A stretch of DNA of 64,000 bases. It comes from Xanthostigma xanthostigma (Eukaryota > Arthropoda > Insecta > Raphidioptera > Raphidiidae). The notes below the pieces were generated by a model. The model was given only the letters and a program-made list of their open reading frames with translations, was not told the DNA's origin and did not search any database. Both the position numbers and the translations under genes were made by a program. Location of the stretch: assembly GCA_963575645.1 (NCBI GenBank), contig OY754466.1, forward strand, positions 11,076,001-11,140,000. The letters run 5' to 3'. Position 1 is the stretch's first letter, and each line of letters begins with the position of its first letter. Positions 23,026 through 35,625 of this stretch are shown piece after piece.

Positions 23026-24869
23026 CTTCTAGTTGTGATGCGGTGTTTAGTAGCGATTCAGCAAAAAATGGAACTGTTTCCAGTCCCATGTTTCCAGGAC
23101 CATACCCTCCCAGAACCAATTGTCGATATGATTTTCAAGGTCGCGGTAAAGAAAGAGTCCAAATCATATTTACAGATTTCAATTTGTATCATCCTACAGA
23201 TAATCCTAAAGAGTAAGTACAATTTGAAACCTTTGTTTCTTCCAATTTTCAGTGAAAAAAATAGCACCACGGAAAACCAAGATAATTCATATATCATAAT
23301 TACTGACAGCCATCACTTGTTTATTAAAACTTATGAAGAAAATCTAGTTTTAAATTGCCATTAACAACTCCTGTTAGATTTGTACTATAAATATCTCCTA
23401 TTTATACTTTATTTTTGTTGTTTCAGATGCGAAAATATAGATTCCGTAATGGCTTATGTGCACATCGATGGAAGAATGGAAAAAATAGATAGTTTTTGTG
23501 GCAGTGCACTTCCTAAACCAATTATGTCCAATGGACCAAGACTGATGTTAGAGTTTCGAGGTGTATATTCATCCAGATATTCCCGAGGATTTAAACTTAC
23601 TTATAGTTTTACCGAAAGTAAGAACCGAACCTAACGTAAAACTAATATAAGAATAGCGCGTGAATTTTAAGCGACAGTTTAGTGCAATACCACATACGCA
23701 GTGCGCTCAAATGTTTGTTTGCGCTTTGTAAAATTTTGTTTTCCATTACGTATGTGGAATTGCACAATGCACGTGGTGTGATAGTAACTTGACTTCTTTT
23801 TATAGATTTTGGTATCACAACCGGTCGCCAGTTAAACGAATTTCCATGTGCCTTTGATTTCAACAGTACCGAATCTTTAAATGGATCATTTTCAAGCCCA
23901 AATTATCCCGGTTTTTACCCGAGAGATACAGAATGTCATTATTTTTTCCATGGAAAACCAAAAGAAAGAGTTCGATTACATTTTACTTATTTCGATGTTG
24001 AAGGTGTTTTACCGTAAGTAAAAATATTACTGCTTATAACTTTAAAAAATAGGAATTTTGACACGTTGTTAATAATATTTATAAACATCTAACTCTATTT
24101 AATTTCTTAATGACAAAAACTGTTTCATTTACAGATGTGAAGCTATATCCGCAAGTGATTACGTAGAGTTTTCAAATTTCTTGGCACGAGATCGTAAATA
24201 TCATCGTTACTGTGGTCAATTAAGAGAATTTGACATTGAGTCAGATCGAAGATTTTTTAGAGTAACATTTAAATCTAATGACAGATTAGACGGAACAGGG
24301 TTTCATGCTACTTATCAATTTATAGATGAAATAGACACTATTACGTCCAAACCCGATTCAGAAAATCGCGCACCCAATTTCGGTAAGTAAAACATCTGTT
24401 TCCTGTCTTTTAAAAAAATTCCTCTAATTTAAAGTGAAAAAAAAAAATACTGCATCTTTATTCTGCTCAATTGGAGATTCCAATGCAGTTATAGCCCAAC
24501 CTTTCGGTTTTATCACTCAACATTTTCCAAAACGTATTCTAGTTTGTAATGTTTGGTAAATACAGTAGATTGTAACTAATACGCCCGTCAGTTGTGTAGT
24601 TTGATACTGCCAATTATTCGGTGTTTTTCTTTAACATCTTACTGTCCAGAAAAATATCCAGTATTTTTCCAATAATTCGGCGGTGCCTCGAAACGCGAGA
24701 CACAAAATTATTGATATTCTATTGTACCTCATTTGTTTATCGATAATTTCATTTGTTTACACCACATTAAATAATATATTAACTTTATATTTTTTCAGAA
24801 TCATGTTGGAAATGTTTGACCATTCTAATTTTATTAAGCGCTCTTTTAAATATTTTGAGAAAAAATTAA
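23026..24869 (+). CDS. Two-CUB-domain single-pass membrane protein, SOL-1-like (5' exons missing)
   Basis: Five exons join in phase: 23026-23212, 23427-23617, 23806-24013, 24135-24382 and 24799-24869, all with AG/GT borders. They encode about 300 residues to a TAA stop. CUB domain 1 spans exons 1-2 (begins SSCDAVFSS; contains SSPMFPGPYPP and CRYDF), and CUB domain 2 spans exons 3-4 (begins PCAFDFNST; contains SSPNYPGFYPRDTECHYFF and the YCG motif). The last exon encodes a hydrophobic stretch (CLTILILLSALLNIL) followed by a short basic end, consistent with a C-terminal membrane anchor. The arrangement recalls suppressor-of-lurcher protein 1 and related CUB proteins that act as auxiliary subunits of glutamate receptors; that assignment is by resemblance only. 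Exon 23026 opens with two bases of a split codon, so a signal-peptide exon must lie upstream, and I found no phase-compatible one between 22367 and 23025. The upstream exons may lie beyond the ligase gene, which would then sit inside an intron of this gene. Confidence 0.8.
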
Positions 24870-25321
24870 AATAATAAATAATTAAAAACAGAATAATTAA
24901 ACTCGACCATGTAAAAAATGCACTCTTTAATTAATGTAAGTACAGCAATATAAAAAAACATATTAAAAGTGGATTTAAAAAAGTGTTTTAAAAATTAAGG
25001 AAAATGAACAATGTAATTGCAATACGTCATATTGTGTTAGTTTTAAACTACAATCAAAAGTGTTTTAGCTACTGCTAGACAATATTACTAAAGTCTTGTT
25101 TTGAGAAAGTAAGGACAATTTATTATGTGAATGTTAAGAAAATTATGACAAAAATCAAATCTCATCATTTAAGTATTTACCATTTTTTTTTTAATAAAAC
25201 CTTTTATAATAGTATAGATTTATCATTGTTAATATGTAAAATTTTATGGTAAATATTTTGTTCAATTTACTTATAAATATTTATGTTAGCAACAAATTAG
25301 TTGAAGATTTTTGTTATCTTG

Positions 25322-25340
25322 AATAAACAATAACAATAAA
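25322..25340 (+). terminator. Candidate polyadenylation signals for the CUB gene
   Basis: Two AATAAA hexamers (25322-25327 and 25335-25340) lie about 455 bases after the CUB-gene stop. They are followed by T-rich sequence and precede the convergent Integrator gene. Position only; a closer AATAAA at 24873 is too near the stop. Confidence 0.4.
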
Positions 25341-25650
25341 ATACTAATTTATATACATTTTTCATGTTTCTTACAAATCACTAGCCATTCAGTAATCAGT
25401 ATTAGTGAATCCCTATTCTGGAGTTAGGCGGAGCATTAGAAGACGAGAGTGTGTGGTATGCACGTGCGGCCAGTGATGTATACAAATTTAATAATCAGAA
25501 TAAAGTATGTCATTGAAAGATACATTTTTATTTCCCTAAAACAAACATTTTTTTAAATAAGTTATTAAAAATAACAGAGAATTTTTAAATGAATCGATGA
25601 ACTATTGAACCTACTATATTTTTAACGAGTTAGGTTACTATCGTAGTAAG

Positions 25651-25656
25651 TTTATT
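25651..25656 (-). terminator. Candidate polyadenylation signal for IntS10
   Basis: AATAAA on the minus strand lies 185 bases past the IntS10 stop codon, the first canonical hexamer found at a plausible distance. Supported by position only. Confidence 0.45.
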
Positions 25657-25840
25657 CATGGTACGGCAGTGGGCAGAGTGAAGGCATTACTCTCCAAAAA
25701 AATTTTTTTTTTTTTGAAAAAAAAAAAATTACGAATGGCATGGTGGACGCCTGCAGTTATGTACATGTTTGTACTGAAATACAAAAGCTACTTACACTAT
25801 AATTAATTCACTATGATGTCTGTTTTATAACAGATGAGTG

Positions 25841-28800
25841 TCACATAAGGCTTTGTAAAAGATGTATTCTTTCAGCCGTAATGAATTTTGTGATTAGTTG
25901 ATCAATAGGTTCGTGACATCTTGATACCTGTTTGCGCATAGCATGTTTAAATTCCTCCTTGACGCCTTTGTCAGCTCCACGTGTACCTATTCGTCTTTGA
26001 CTAAAATTCGTTTAAAAAAATCAGGACATTTTACTTGACTGTCTATACCAAGGGCGGCGAACGTAATATGGCAAGCGACAGATTATTAGATAGATAGATA
26101 GATTTATTGGTTTAGATATACAAATCATTGTTAAAAAACACGTCAGAAAAAATATATATATAATCAGTAAACGTAGTATTTAGAGAGCATTGCTCGCTTC
26201 TAAAAATTCTTTATACGTGTAAAAACATTCTTTACCTAGATATTTAAAAAGCGTTTTTTTTTTTAATTTTCAAGGCTCTGATTAAGGAGGTTCAAAGACA
26301 ATTTATTAAAAAATATCATTCCCAAAAATAATTAGGTCCATACGTTGAATGTTTCGTATTAAAATTATAAACACGGCATTGATTGAGGTGCAAAATCAAA
26401 ATAATTAAAAATATGCTAGGTGTCGAAAGAAATTGACTATCATCAAATAACAAATACAAAAAAGTGTCACAGTGCTCAGTGTATTATCGAAGTTATTTTT
26501 TTCATCTATGTTTCATTCATTTTTTTGACAACTAAATTTTTTTGGCTGCTTGTCGGCACGTCATGGTTACATTAAAAAATTGGTTGTCTGTAAAGTCGGT
26601 TTACGGACGATAGTTTTACGTGATAACGTATTCCGTAACACATAACCTAAATTTATATAATAATTATAATAATTCGAATCTATGATATTGCATCTTTTGC
26701 TTCAAATTTAGGTTAATTTTATTTATTAAAATTACTCACTACCTATAATATAATTGTTTTTTTTAACTTTCTTTCTTTCGTATTTATTTTAAGTCTCAAA
26801 GATTAACTGTCATAATATTTTGAAAACAATTGTTTCATTGTATATATAAAATTCCAAAACCTACTTACAATATTTAAGTATTTTCATACGTCAAAAAATT
26901 GATTTTTATAATGATAAAATTTGTATGAAAACGATTTTTTCGAGAGATGAGACCTAGCTAAAACGATTTTTTGCCCCCCAAAATCTTTTTTCAGTAAATT
27001 TCATCCAAATCGTTAGTGCCGTTTTCGAGAAAAGCACGCACAGGGTCAGGCGGAACGTTAGGAACGTTACACTTTTTCGTGCATGCAGCCGGTGTTTTAT
27101 CAATTTATAAGACGTTATCACGTCAAAAATTTAAAAAAAAAAATGACACATAGATGTAGAAAGGTTCGCCACCCCTGGTCTATCCTAATAATTTGACAGA
27201 TTGATATAATAGGTCTTCGAAAACAGAGGCAATAAGTGCCTAAAATAATTAATGTTTACAATACCTGAGTGTCTGCGGAGTTAAAAATATATCCAAAACA
27301 TTATTTCCACCTTGCTCTGTCCACAGATACATTAATTCTTCCAATATATCCACATTTACAACATATGCCTGTTAAAAAAACAAAAAACACTAATTGATGG
27401 TCTATTTTCTTATCAATATTTTCTAAATCAATCTCATTTATTATTTATTAACACACATTAAAAAAAAAACAGTTATTTAAAAATACAGCTTAAGCCTCTT
27501 GCTCATAGATTTACATACACAAAATTATGGAACTCGACTACGACGTACAAAAAACAGAAGCTATTTATCGAAATATCAAAGAAAACAGATAAGTATAAAA
27601 TAGTTTATTTATTTACCTGCAAAAGAGGATAATGGAATGTGCCTCTCTGCGCAATCGATCCTATAAGAAGTGGAAGGACATCCTCTTGTTGAGGCCAATC
27701 GATTTGTATGAGAACCAACAAATTACCAATTGATAGATCATTAAATCCAGCGATTTGTTTTAACATATTTTCCTTTAAATATAATTTATACAATAGTTAT
27801 TGGCGTAACTAGTAGTCTAAGTCATTCATGACAGGTCATGACTTAGCCTACAAGTTGCGCCCATAATTTTATTCAACAATTGCGCGTTATTCATGTTTTA
27901 ATTATAATGAGATGTTGTAAATATCTATTTATTTCTTTATAAAAAAAACTGTCAATACTAACAGCACCAAACAGCACGATTCAATGTTTTGGTTTGAGGT
28001 TAGCCGGTTATGAATAAACTCCATGTCGAAAACATTCGGCCTCTCAATTTTAGTCTCAATGGGTAACAATGGAGTTGTTGTTACCTACTATTTCGTTACG
28101 ACTCAGAAAATAGTTACGTTTATTTTCATTACTCCACAATGGCCGAGCTAGTAGAAATCTTCATTGAGTTATGACAAGTAATTGTCACCAGTCGGTAAAT
28201 GGCTATTTAGGGTTCGGTTTTTAGGCATGATAAAACATGAATAACGCGCATGAGTTGAATAAATACTAATATTCAGTGTCGTAACTAGAATGTCGCAAAG
28301 GTGACAAGAATAATTTTAAAAGGTCGTTTGCTAGACATCATCGCTACGGTCAAATGGGGTTTGTACCAAAACTGACATAAAGATGTCGCCAGTAACGTAT
28401 GCACGTGACCGAAATACTTCTAATAGTATCATACACAGCGCCATGTATGGCTCGAGGACTGGCTGAGACATGTCTGACTGGTCGAAGTCCTTGATACTGA
28501 TTGCTTAGTCTGTTATTTTTGACTGCACACGTGCACCGGAGAAAACAAGAACTATCGAAGGAATTTTGAAGTGATCGGCAGCGCACGCAATTACAAAATG
28601 AACCTAACATAGTCAGTCACACGTAACGGCTACTTTTGCATTAAAAATAAAAGAAAAAATACCTTTATAGCTGAAACAAGAAGTCTCACGCAATACTGCA
28701 GCACCGTTGTACGAGTTATTGGCAAGAAATGTAAATGTCTTTGCGATCCAGCGACTACTAAGTTTGTACTCATTTGGCCAATATTTACTGACGATAGTGA

Positions 28801-31800
28801 ATTTAAAATAAGAAGTATATGTTCGAAACATGGCTGAAATAATTGTTAACAAAAATACACATGATGTAAACAAAATTTCAAAAAACAAAGTCGTAAAAAA
28901 TAAATCTTACCGAAAATAGCCGTTGAAAAAAATGTATGGATGCAACTTTTATGTTCCGCGATAATGCCAGAGACGGTTCTAGAGGTAAAGGTAACCTTGC
29001 TAAGGCATCTTCATAATGTCCTTTGTATATTGCAAAATCCAAAACAAAATCATTAAACCATCGATCTAATTTTAAATTTGCAGTCAATTTCACAAATTCT
29101 AAAAAATACAAACATACATTTTGGAATAATACAAATTAAAAACTGTTGTTTCTGTTATTCTTATTACTTTTTTAATTCCTCAGAGGTTTTGTGCAAGGAG
29201 AATGATTACCTATCATTATTATTATTTATTAGATAAGTTTAGATCCTTGCTGATTATAATAATAAATTAGATTAGAGGAAATAGGATCAATGTAGTGAAT
29301 ACCGGCAATACAAACTTGTTTTTTCACGCAACGTTTCGTTTTTAATTTAAACTTCTTCAGGCGTTCTGAAATTACAGTAATTTACAAAATTATGGTGTAA
29401 GTACAGAATTTTTCTTAAATAATATACAAAAATGTACATGTGCAATGTTTTGGTTTTGGTATGTACATTTTTGTACTTATATCATTTAAGAAAAATTCTG
29501 TACACCATAATTTTGTAAATTACTGTAATTTCAGAACGCCTGAAGAAGTTTTAATTAAAATTGTTTGTCTGCAAAGTCGGTTTACGGACGATAGTTTTAC
29601 GTGATAACGTATTCCGCTCGAATATCATATTTAATAATAGATAACCTAAATTTTAGTAGCTGTCAAACTATATTTTTACCGACTAATAATTTGATCAACC
29701 AAAGCAAAATACATATTTTTAAGCAATTATAAAAGACATTTAAAAGAATGTATATATATTTTATATTTGTTAACAAACCGTATAATTTATCTGGCCATCT
29801 GTCAGATGTAGCTTTCGCTGGAACAGCCGAAAAAAATGTTGAACGCACACTACTCTCTGACGTCACGCGAGAAGAGAGAGACTATCGCTTATATCGCGCT
29901 CTTGCTTGCGGAACGTTACTCTTTTTCGTGCGTGCAGCCAGTGTTTCATCAATTTATAAGACGTTATCACGTCAAAAACGAAACGTTACGTGAAAAAACA
30001 GTTTGCATTGACAGTATTCACTACATTGATCCTATTTCCTCTAATCTAATTTATTATTATTATTATGATTATACTCAAAGGGTAGAACTTTATACACATT
30101 TTAATCTAATCCACAAACATTCTCAGCAGAATTAACATTGTAAAACGAATTATAAGTGGTCTAATTATTATAGCGTTAACGATATGAAAAGTATAGCTTA
30201 TTGTTTAAGTTAGGCTTCCCGTCAAAACCAACGTTTATGGAAACAAATCTGCATGCAAAATTGAAGTTCACGGGATCGAAGGTGCGAGAAAACACTGATA
30301 CAATGCGAGCAAAGAGACAGGTTTAGTTCAGTCCTTTGTAACTACCTCTTTGGATCATTTCTGTCGAATGTAATAATTCCCAGCAATTACAAGCCATTAG
30401 AAAATTACTAATTATATTATTCGTTCCTGGTTTATCAACTGTAACTTGAGGTACAGTTGCGTCATCGTCCACTTTTCGTCTTTTTGATTTTGGTTCTTGT
30501 GAAAGTCTTGGTATCGCTGGATCTGAAATAATCTTTTGTCTTTGTACTGTATTTTTAATGCATTTTAAAACATTTTCAAAACGTATCGTACCTGAAAATG
30601 CTTCGACAAGGATAAATTTAGCTGACGTTTGTGTAGCTTGCTGAGACTGACTGTTAAAATATTCATTTAAACAATACAGGAAAAATGTACTCAAACAATA
30701 TAACAATTGTTTCGCATTAACGTGATCTTCTACAACTAATGCATTATGACTTTGGCAAAAATTTAATATTTTCTGCCAATACACGTCTTTATTCCTAAAA
30801 AGCCACAAAACATTTAAATAAATCTTAAACTGAAATTTAGTTCGTCTTTGGTTAAAATTTGTCGTTATAGCTGCTTTAGTTTTTCACAAAATTACCGGTT
30901 TTTATATTCAGTAAAAAACTATCCTTTCAGTAAAACTGAAAAGCAGCATTGTCAATCTAATCATTATAGCATATTTACATTATTTACATATTAACATTGA
31001 CAGAATAAGAGGAGACCGTATTTATTTTTCAGTTTGTTGAAGAACGGACTCTTCAGGTAAGTAGTAATATATTTATAATACTTCTAAAAATGTATTTATC
31101 ATATGCTATTTTTTAAGCCGATACAAACTACAGTTGGATTTCATTTAAGCGAAAAAGTGACGAAGCGACATTTATTTATTTAAAAACAATAAACACAACG
31201 GAACAGAATGTTCCAAACAGTGTACCAAATAAACAAAAACAAAATAATAATCTCAATTGAAAGACGACAATCACAGTAAATGATTCATTAATTGTTTTAA
31301 TGCAGCAAAAAAAATATCAATATTTAATTCATTGGCAGAACTGCCCATATTAAACAGAGGTGAGTTAGCCATTTGGGACGTTTTTGGGAAAGGAAGATAA
31401 AACGTGGGAGTTTTACGGGTTCTTAAGGATGTTGCATTGAAAGGGATAAGACTAAGAAGATGCGGATCATCAACGTAGTTGTGAATAATTTTATATAGGA
31501 ATGTAATAGCAACATGTTAAAATACCAAAAGACTCGGATAAGTCTTTTTTATATATTAAAAAATTGCCAAGCGCCAATTATTAGGACAACACACTTATTA
31601 TTAAATAGTTACTGGTCACAGGTTTTTATCATTGAACAATAAATTAGGTTTCTTAATCGCATTGTCGCTTAACTTAATGAAAAAAAAAATTCTTAGTGAT
31701 ATCGAATCTAAAACATTACAACTGACAATTTATCACTTAAAAAATAACAACTCTTACCATGTTTGATTAAAATTCATTAAATTCATATCCCAACCTAAAT

Positions 31801-33666
31801 ACTGACCAGTCAGTTCTAATACTGAAAATAATTTACTCCATGGTTGTTCAATATTCGTTTCATTGTCCTAATAAATCACAATATTGATTATAAAATTATT
31901 TACGACGAAAATTAAGCATATATACGTACAAAAAAAACAAAAACTCACATGAACAAATGCAGTTGGCGTCATTAAATAACACAAATAAAATTCGATAGCC
32001 TTATTGAGTAAACGAAACATCATTTTGACTGGGAGTTCTACAGACGAGTTCAAGTTAGCAAATAACGGCAACAATTCACAAACAAGTAATCTACGATATG
32101 GATTTATCGGCTGATTGCCAGCATGGCTGTGTTTTTCAGCTGTTAATAACGTATCCACCAATTTTGGCTGCAAAGTATAGACAATTAATAATAATGCGTT
32201 TAACGTACCATTTTTTGTTTCGAATTATTGGCTCTACTTAGAAACGCACTTCATGACGTCAGTGTGTATAAAAAAAATAGTCTTCTGAGCTATTTGAATA
32301 CAAATTAAGACATACCCCGTGTGTAGCAACTGTTTGTGGAAACCTTCGTAGTAGTAATAATATAAGCCGACAATGTTCCGTTGTATCTTCGCAATGATCT
32401 GCAGTTACTAAGAGTAACTGATGTTGAACCTCTGAAAAATTATTTCAATATTTAATGTGTTCCTAAAAATCACATTGTGAACTAATCTACAATGATGAAC
32501 TACAATCACATTGTATACTAATATATAAAAGAAGTTTGTTTCCTCTAAACTCGACAACTGCTCTATCGATTTGAATTTTTTTTACCTGCTTAAAAGCCTA
32601 CTTCTTGACGAGTAATATTGAGCACGTTTGTTCAAAAAAATTTAATAATAGTATATTGTGCGACTAGTGAGAAAAGGAGAAGATTCCATGAGCGTGAAAT
32701 TTGCCGCACGAGCTTAGCGAGTGCGGTAACACGCGAGTGGAATATTCTCCTTCGATCAATGGTCGCACATAATATTTTATTCAACTAGCACGAGTAATAT
32801 GTAATCGGGGCCCTGATAAAAGAGGGAAAAATAATTAATAAATCACTTCATTGGTTGATGTACCCACCGCCCTCGATGCACACAAGATGGCCCTGACTTT
32901 CGCTGAATTGCGATGCTGTTTTCATATATACAAATCGTTCCTATTGGTCCAGAAACTATGCAGTTATTATTCATTATTGTACGCTTCCGCTTGCTACTGC
33001 GTTCCTATTGGTCCAGAAAATTTATTATCGTGCAATACGGCTCATTATTAGCACTCTACGCGTCAACATGAAGTAATTGATTATTTCTTCCGAATTTAGC
33101 AGGGCTCCGAAATTATATATTACTCACGCGTGTTGAATAAAAATACAAACCTAACGGTATACGCTGAAACATGTCGCATAAAAATTTTCCTTCTACATCG
33201 AGAGCATCTGGTTCAAGCCGTAAAGCTGTTGTCATTGCGTCAATTTCTTGCCACAACTGTGGTTGCTGTTGGAAATTGCCAAGTCTAAAATATTCAAAGA
33301 CGATTCAAAAATCTAGTTAATAAAAAATAAATAACTTCCAACATTAAACAGAAATTCGAAGGAATAATTACATGTCACTAAGGTATTTAGCCGCTTCTTT
33401 GACATTTTTTGTCGATTTTTCGATTTTGTATGCTTCAAACTGAAAGATATATTTAAATTTATAACATATAAACGAATTGGACCGGCATAACCTAAAAAAA
33501 TTCTAATATTTTATACCTGAACAGTAAAATTATTTGGATATAAAGACTTTGCAGTAATCATCCAAGCTTTAGCTGTTATTGGATCTTCTTTTAAAGCCGA
33601 CTTAGCTCTTGAAATCAAATATTCTTCATCTGACATTTCAGTGTCAACTTCCGTGCTGGGCGCCAT
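25841..33666 (-). CDS. IntS10: Integrator complex subunit 10, complete, 12 exons
   Basis: Exons in coding order: 33517-33666, 33372-33439, 33151-33284, 32316-32431, 31949-32167, 31758-31867, 30346-30794, 28911-29098, 28663-28833, 27617-27772, 27265-27368, 25841-26000. Every junction is GT/AG and phase closes to 2025 nt, 674 residues plus stop, close to the roughly 710 of human INTS10. Family landmarks, in order: AKAWMITAKSLYPNNF near the N terminus, LILLLLRRFPQTV, RRLLVCELLPLFANL followed by FRLLNKAIEFYLCYL, a Lys/Arg-rich patch (PKSKRRK) after residue 350, CNCWELLHSTEM, LLVLIQIDWPQQEDV, VDILEELMYL, and the C-terminal KGVKEEFKHAMRKQVSRC. INTS10 belongs to the nuclear Integrator complex, which cleaves snRNA 3' ends and attenuates RNA polymerase II, in the arm that contacts INTS13 and INTS14. 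Introns 3, 7 and 11 carry transposon insertions. The gene is convergent with the CUB gene. Confidence 0.97.
26049..27177. mobile_element. hAT-type element in IntS10 intron 11, with nested insertions
   Basis: Ends CAAGGGCGGCGAACG and GGTTCGCCACCCCTG are inverted repeats, with GTCTATAC (26041-26048) against GTCTATCC (27178-27185) as a target duplication with one mismatch. Inside are a TAGA microsatellite with a retrotransposon-like tail (26088-26120) and an ACGTGATAACGT-family element (26580-27125). Confidence 0.8.
26580..27125 (+). mobile_element. ACGTGATAACGT-family element, copy 1
   Basis: Starts TTGGTTGTCTGTAAAGTCGG and ends GACGTTATCACGTCA. The 12-mer ACGTGATAACGT appears near the left end and inverted near the right end. 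About 95 percent like the copy at 61710-62283 by eye; no coding capacity. Confidence 0.8.
29253..30073. mobile_element. Foldback element in IntS10 intron 7, split by an insertion
   Basis: The left arm from 29253 (ATTATAATAATAAATTAGAT ... GGCGTTCTGAAATTACAG) pairs with the right arm to 30073. The right arm is interrupted at 29561-29974; removing the insertion restores the pairing. Confidence 0.82.
29561..29974 (+). mobile_element. ACGTGATAACGT-family element, copy 2, nested in a foldback arm
   Basis: Starts TTGTTTGTCTGCAAAGTCGG, ends GACGTTATCACGTCA. The intact opposite arm shows the empty site ATTAAAAACG, giving about 3 duplicated A residues. Its middle is shorter than and different from copy 1. 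Confidence 0.8.
32648..33144. repeat. Nested inverted repeats in IntS10 intron 3
   Basis: Hairpin 32648-32778 (GTGCGAC ... GTCGCAC, GGAGAA ... TTCTCC, CCGCAC ... GTGCGG) is followed by inverted blocks TTCAACTAGCACGAGTAATA (32780) and TATTACTCACGCGTGTTGAA (33117). The block GCGTTCCTATTGGTCCAGAA also recurs. Probably a composite foldback element. Confidence 0.6.
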
Positions 33667-35040
33667 TTTTATCGCAATGTCAAACCGTGCAGAAACAAAA
33701 CTTTAAATTGTTTTACCGATAGATGTCTGAAAACCAATTTTCATTAATTTAAATATTTAGATACCTACTAGCGTTGATTGAAAGATTAAAGAATATTCTA
33801 TTAAAGAAAACTTTAATCAATGCTTAACAGGTACTATGACAAAAAAGTGGATTTTCGACAAAATTCAAATTTCGATTTTTTGGTTACAAACGGCTTTAAG
33901 ACAACTTTAAACTAATAGAAAATGACATTTTAAATTCAAAATAAGCTCAAGTTTGAAGTCAATGGCCTTTTAAAGATTTTCTATTTCAACATTTTTTTAA
34001 GGCTCAATCTTCGATATGGTAAAAGATACAAAACTCCTGATGTTTTGAATTTAGAATGTCGTTTTCTGTCAGTATACCGAATTTGAAAAGTATCTGATGC
34101 GTATTCCAGGGACCTCCGATCACTAAGGCGCGCTCGACTTCGCCATCTACGGCGCATTCGACTTCGTTATCCACGGCGCCTTCGACTTCGTAGTCTACGG
34201 CTCATTCGACTTCGTTATCCACGGTGCATTCGACTTCGTCATCCATGGCGCATTACATTTTATTATCCACGGCGCGTTCGACTTCACCGTCCACTGCGTA
34301 TTCCACTTTATCATCTAGACTCTAGAGTTCGTCATCCTCGGATAGTAATTTATTTTTTCTTGTTGTTCTACTCTAGCTCAACGACGCAGAGGGGAAGGAT
34401 ATAGGTACCGTTTCGTAACATGTTTAGGCACATGTATCTAATTTACTCTATCGTGTGTAGAAAAATTCACTTCAAAAATTTCAAGTAAACTAAACGTAAA
34501 ATATACGACAAAAATACTGTCCCTCTTAAAAAAGTGAGTTTAGAATGTAAATAGATTGAATCTAGATACCTATTTGCTAACACTGTACCTATATCTATTT
34601 CAAGAATATAGTGTTTAATTTAAAAAACAAACATGATTATGAGTATTTTTAAAATGTAGATACAAACTCAATATAAAAATAATAATATGCAAACAAGTTG
34701 TCTATTATTAAAAAATCAATCACAATTGAAATTATTCAAAACACTAATGAGTAATTATTAATTAATTAATTAGAATGTTGCAATTAGGCCAAGAGTTTTG
34801 AAAAGCATCGATCAATTTATGTTTTGACGTTGACCATGGAAATCTACATTGTTGACAATACGGTTTTGATTTAAAGAAGATTATTATGAAGAAACTTTTT
34901 TTAGAGCTATGTGAACTCGAAATGTTGCCATTCTTTCATGTCGATCTTGGCTACGATCGCTATGTCTGACCATGGAACCTTTGTTTGCTCAGTATACCCC
35001 GTAGGTACATTATCGCTATTTTAGCCAAGCTATTAGCCGT
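33667..35040. other. Intergenic interval upstream of IntS10
   Basis: Divergent interval between IntS10 and the NRF-6-like gene. Apart from the minisatellite at 34127-34320 I see nothing coding. Confidence 0.4.
34127..34320. repeat. 24-bp minisatellite, eight units
   Basis: Units follow GGCGCATTCGACTTCGTTATCCAC closely; all complete units are exactly 24 bp. GC-rich against AT-rich flanks. The length is a multiple of three, but stops interrupt at least the frames I checked on each strand. Confidence 0.85.
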
Positions 35041-35052
35041 TTCATTTCCTTT

Positions 35053-35580
35053 TTAACCGACGAAAAACAAAAACGGAGGAGGTTCTCAATTCGACGCGTA
35101 TATTTTTTTTTTTTTTTTATTTATGTATGACCACGCATAACTTTTTACAGAGTAGCCCGATTTTGATAATTATTTTTTTGTTTGAAAGGGTATACCCCGA
35201 AGTTGGTCCCATATAAATTTGGTAAAAAAATTCCAACCCTAAGGGTAGGAAAACAGGGGATGATTGATTGTTCACTCACTGATTGTAATGTATGACCACA
35301 CATAACTTTTTACAGAGTGGTCCAATTTTGATAATTATTTTTTTATTGGATAGGGTATACTTTGAGGCTCGTCTCATATAAATTTGGAAAAAAAACTCCT
35401 ACCCTAAGGGTGGGAAAATAGGGGTGATTTATAGTTCACTCTCAGATTTTCATGCTGAGTTGTGTATTACAATTATAAATTATATAGCCACAAAAAATTA
35501 TAAAATAAAAACTTTTTAATAAAAAAATTAAACCGCCGAAAAACTGAAAAGCAAAAAATAATAAATCTTTTTATTTAACC
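35053..35580 (+). repeat. ACCGAC-type interspersed repeat with internal duplication
   Basis: Starts AACCGACGAAAAACAAAAAC. Two direct copies of a roughly 180-bp block (GACCACGCATAACTTTTTAC ... CCTAAGGGTAGGAAAA) at about 35128-35265 and 35291-35425. Confidence 0.6.
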
Positions 35581-35625
35581 GAGTTCTATCTAAGTAGTTG
35601 AACGTATGTGACAGTCTAGTAGAGT

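Larger units (their letters stand above)
24870..25840. other. Convergent 3' interval between CUB gene and IntS10
   Basis: Presumed 3' untranslated regions of both genes. No further coding region seen. Confidence 0.45.

Noticed and set aside
23016..23216. Frame opening just before the CUB acceptor as an independent gene start
   Set aside because: It opens on a non-ATG codon in intron sequence; the true coding part starts at the acceptor (23026) and joins downstream exons in phase.
29748..30135. Overlapping plus-strand frames in IntS10 intron 7
   Set aside because: They lie within the nested ACGTGATAACGT-family element and the foldback arm.
34127..34320. Minisatellite as part of a coding exon
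   Set aside because: Stops interrupt the frames checked on each strand, and no splice-bounded frame includes it.
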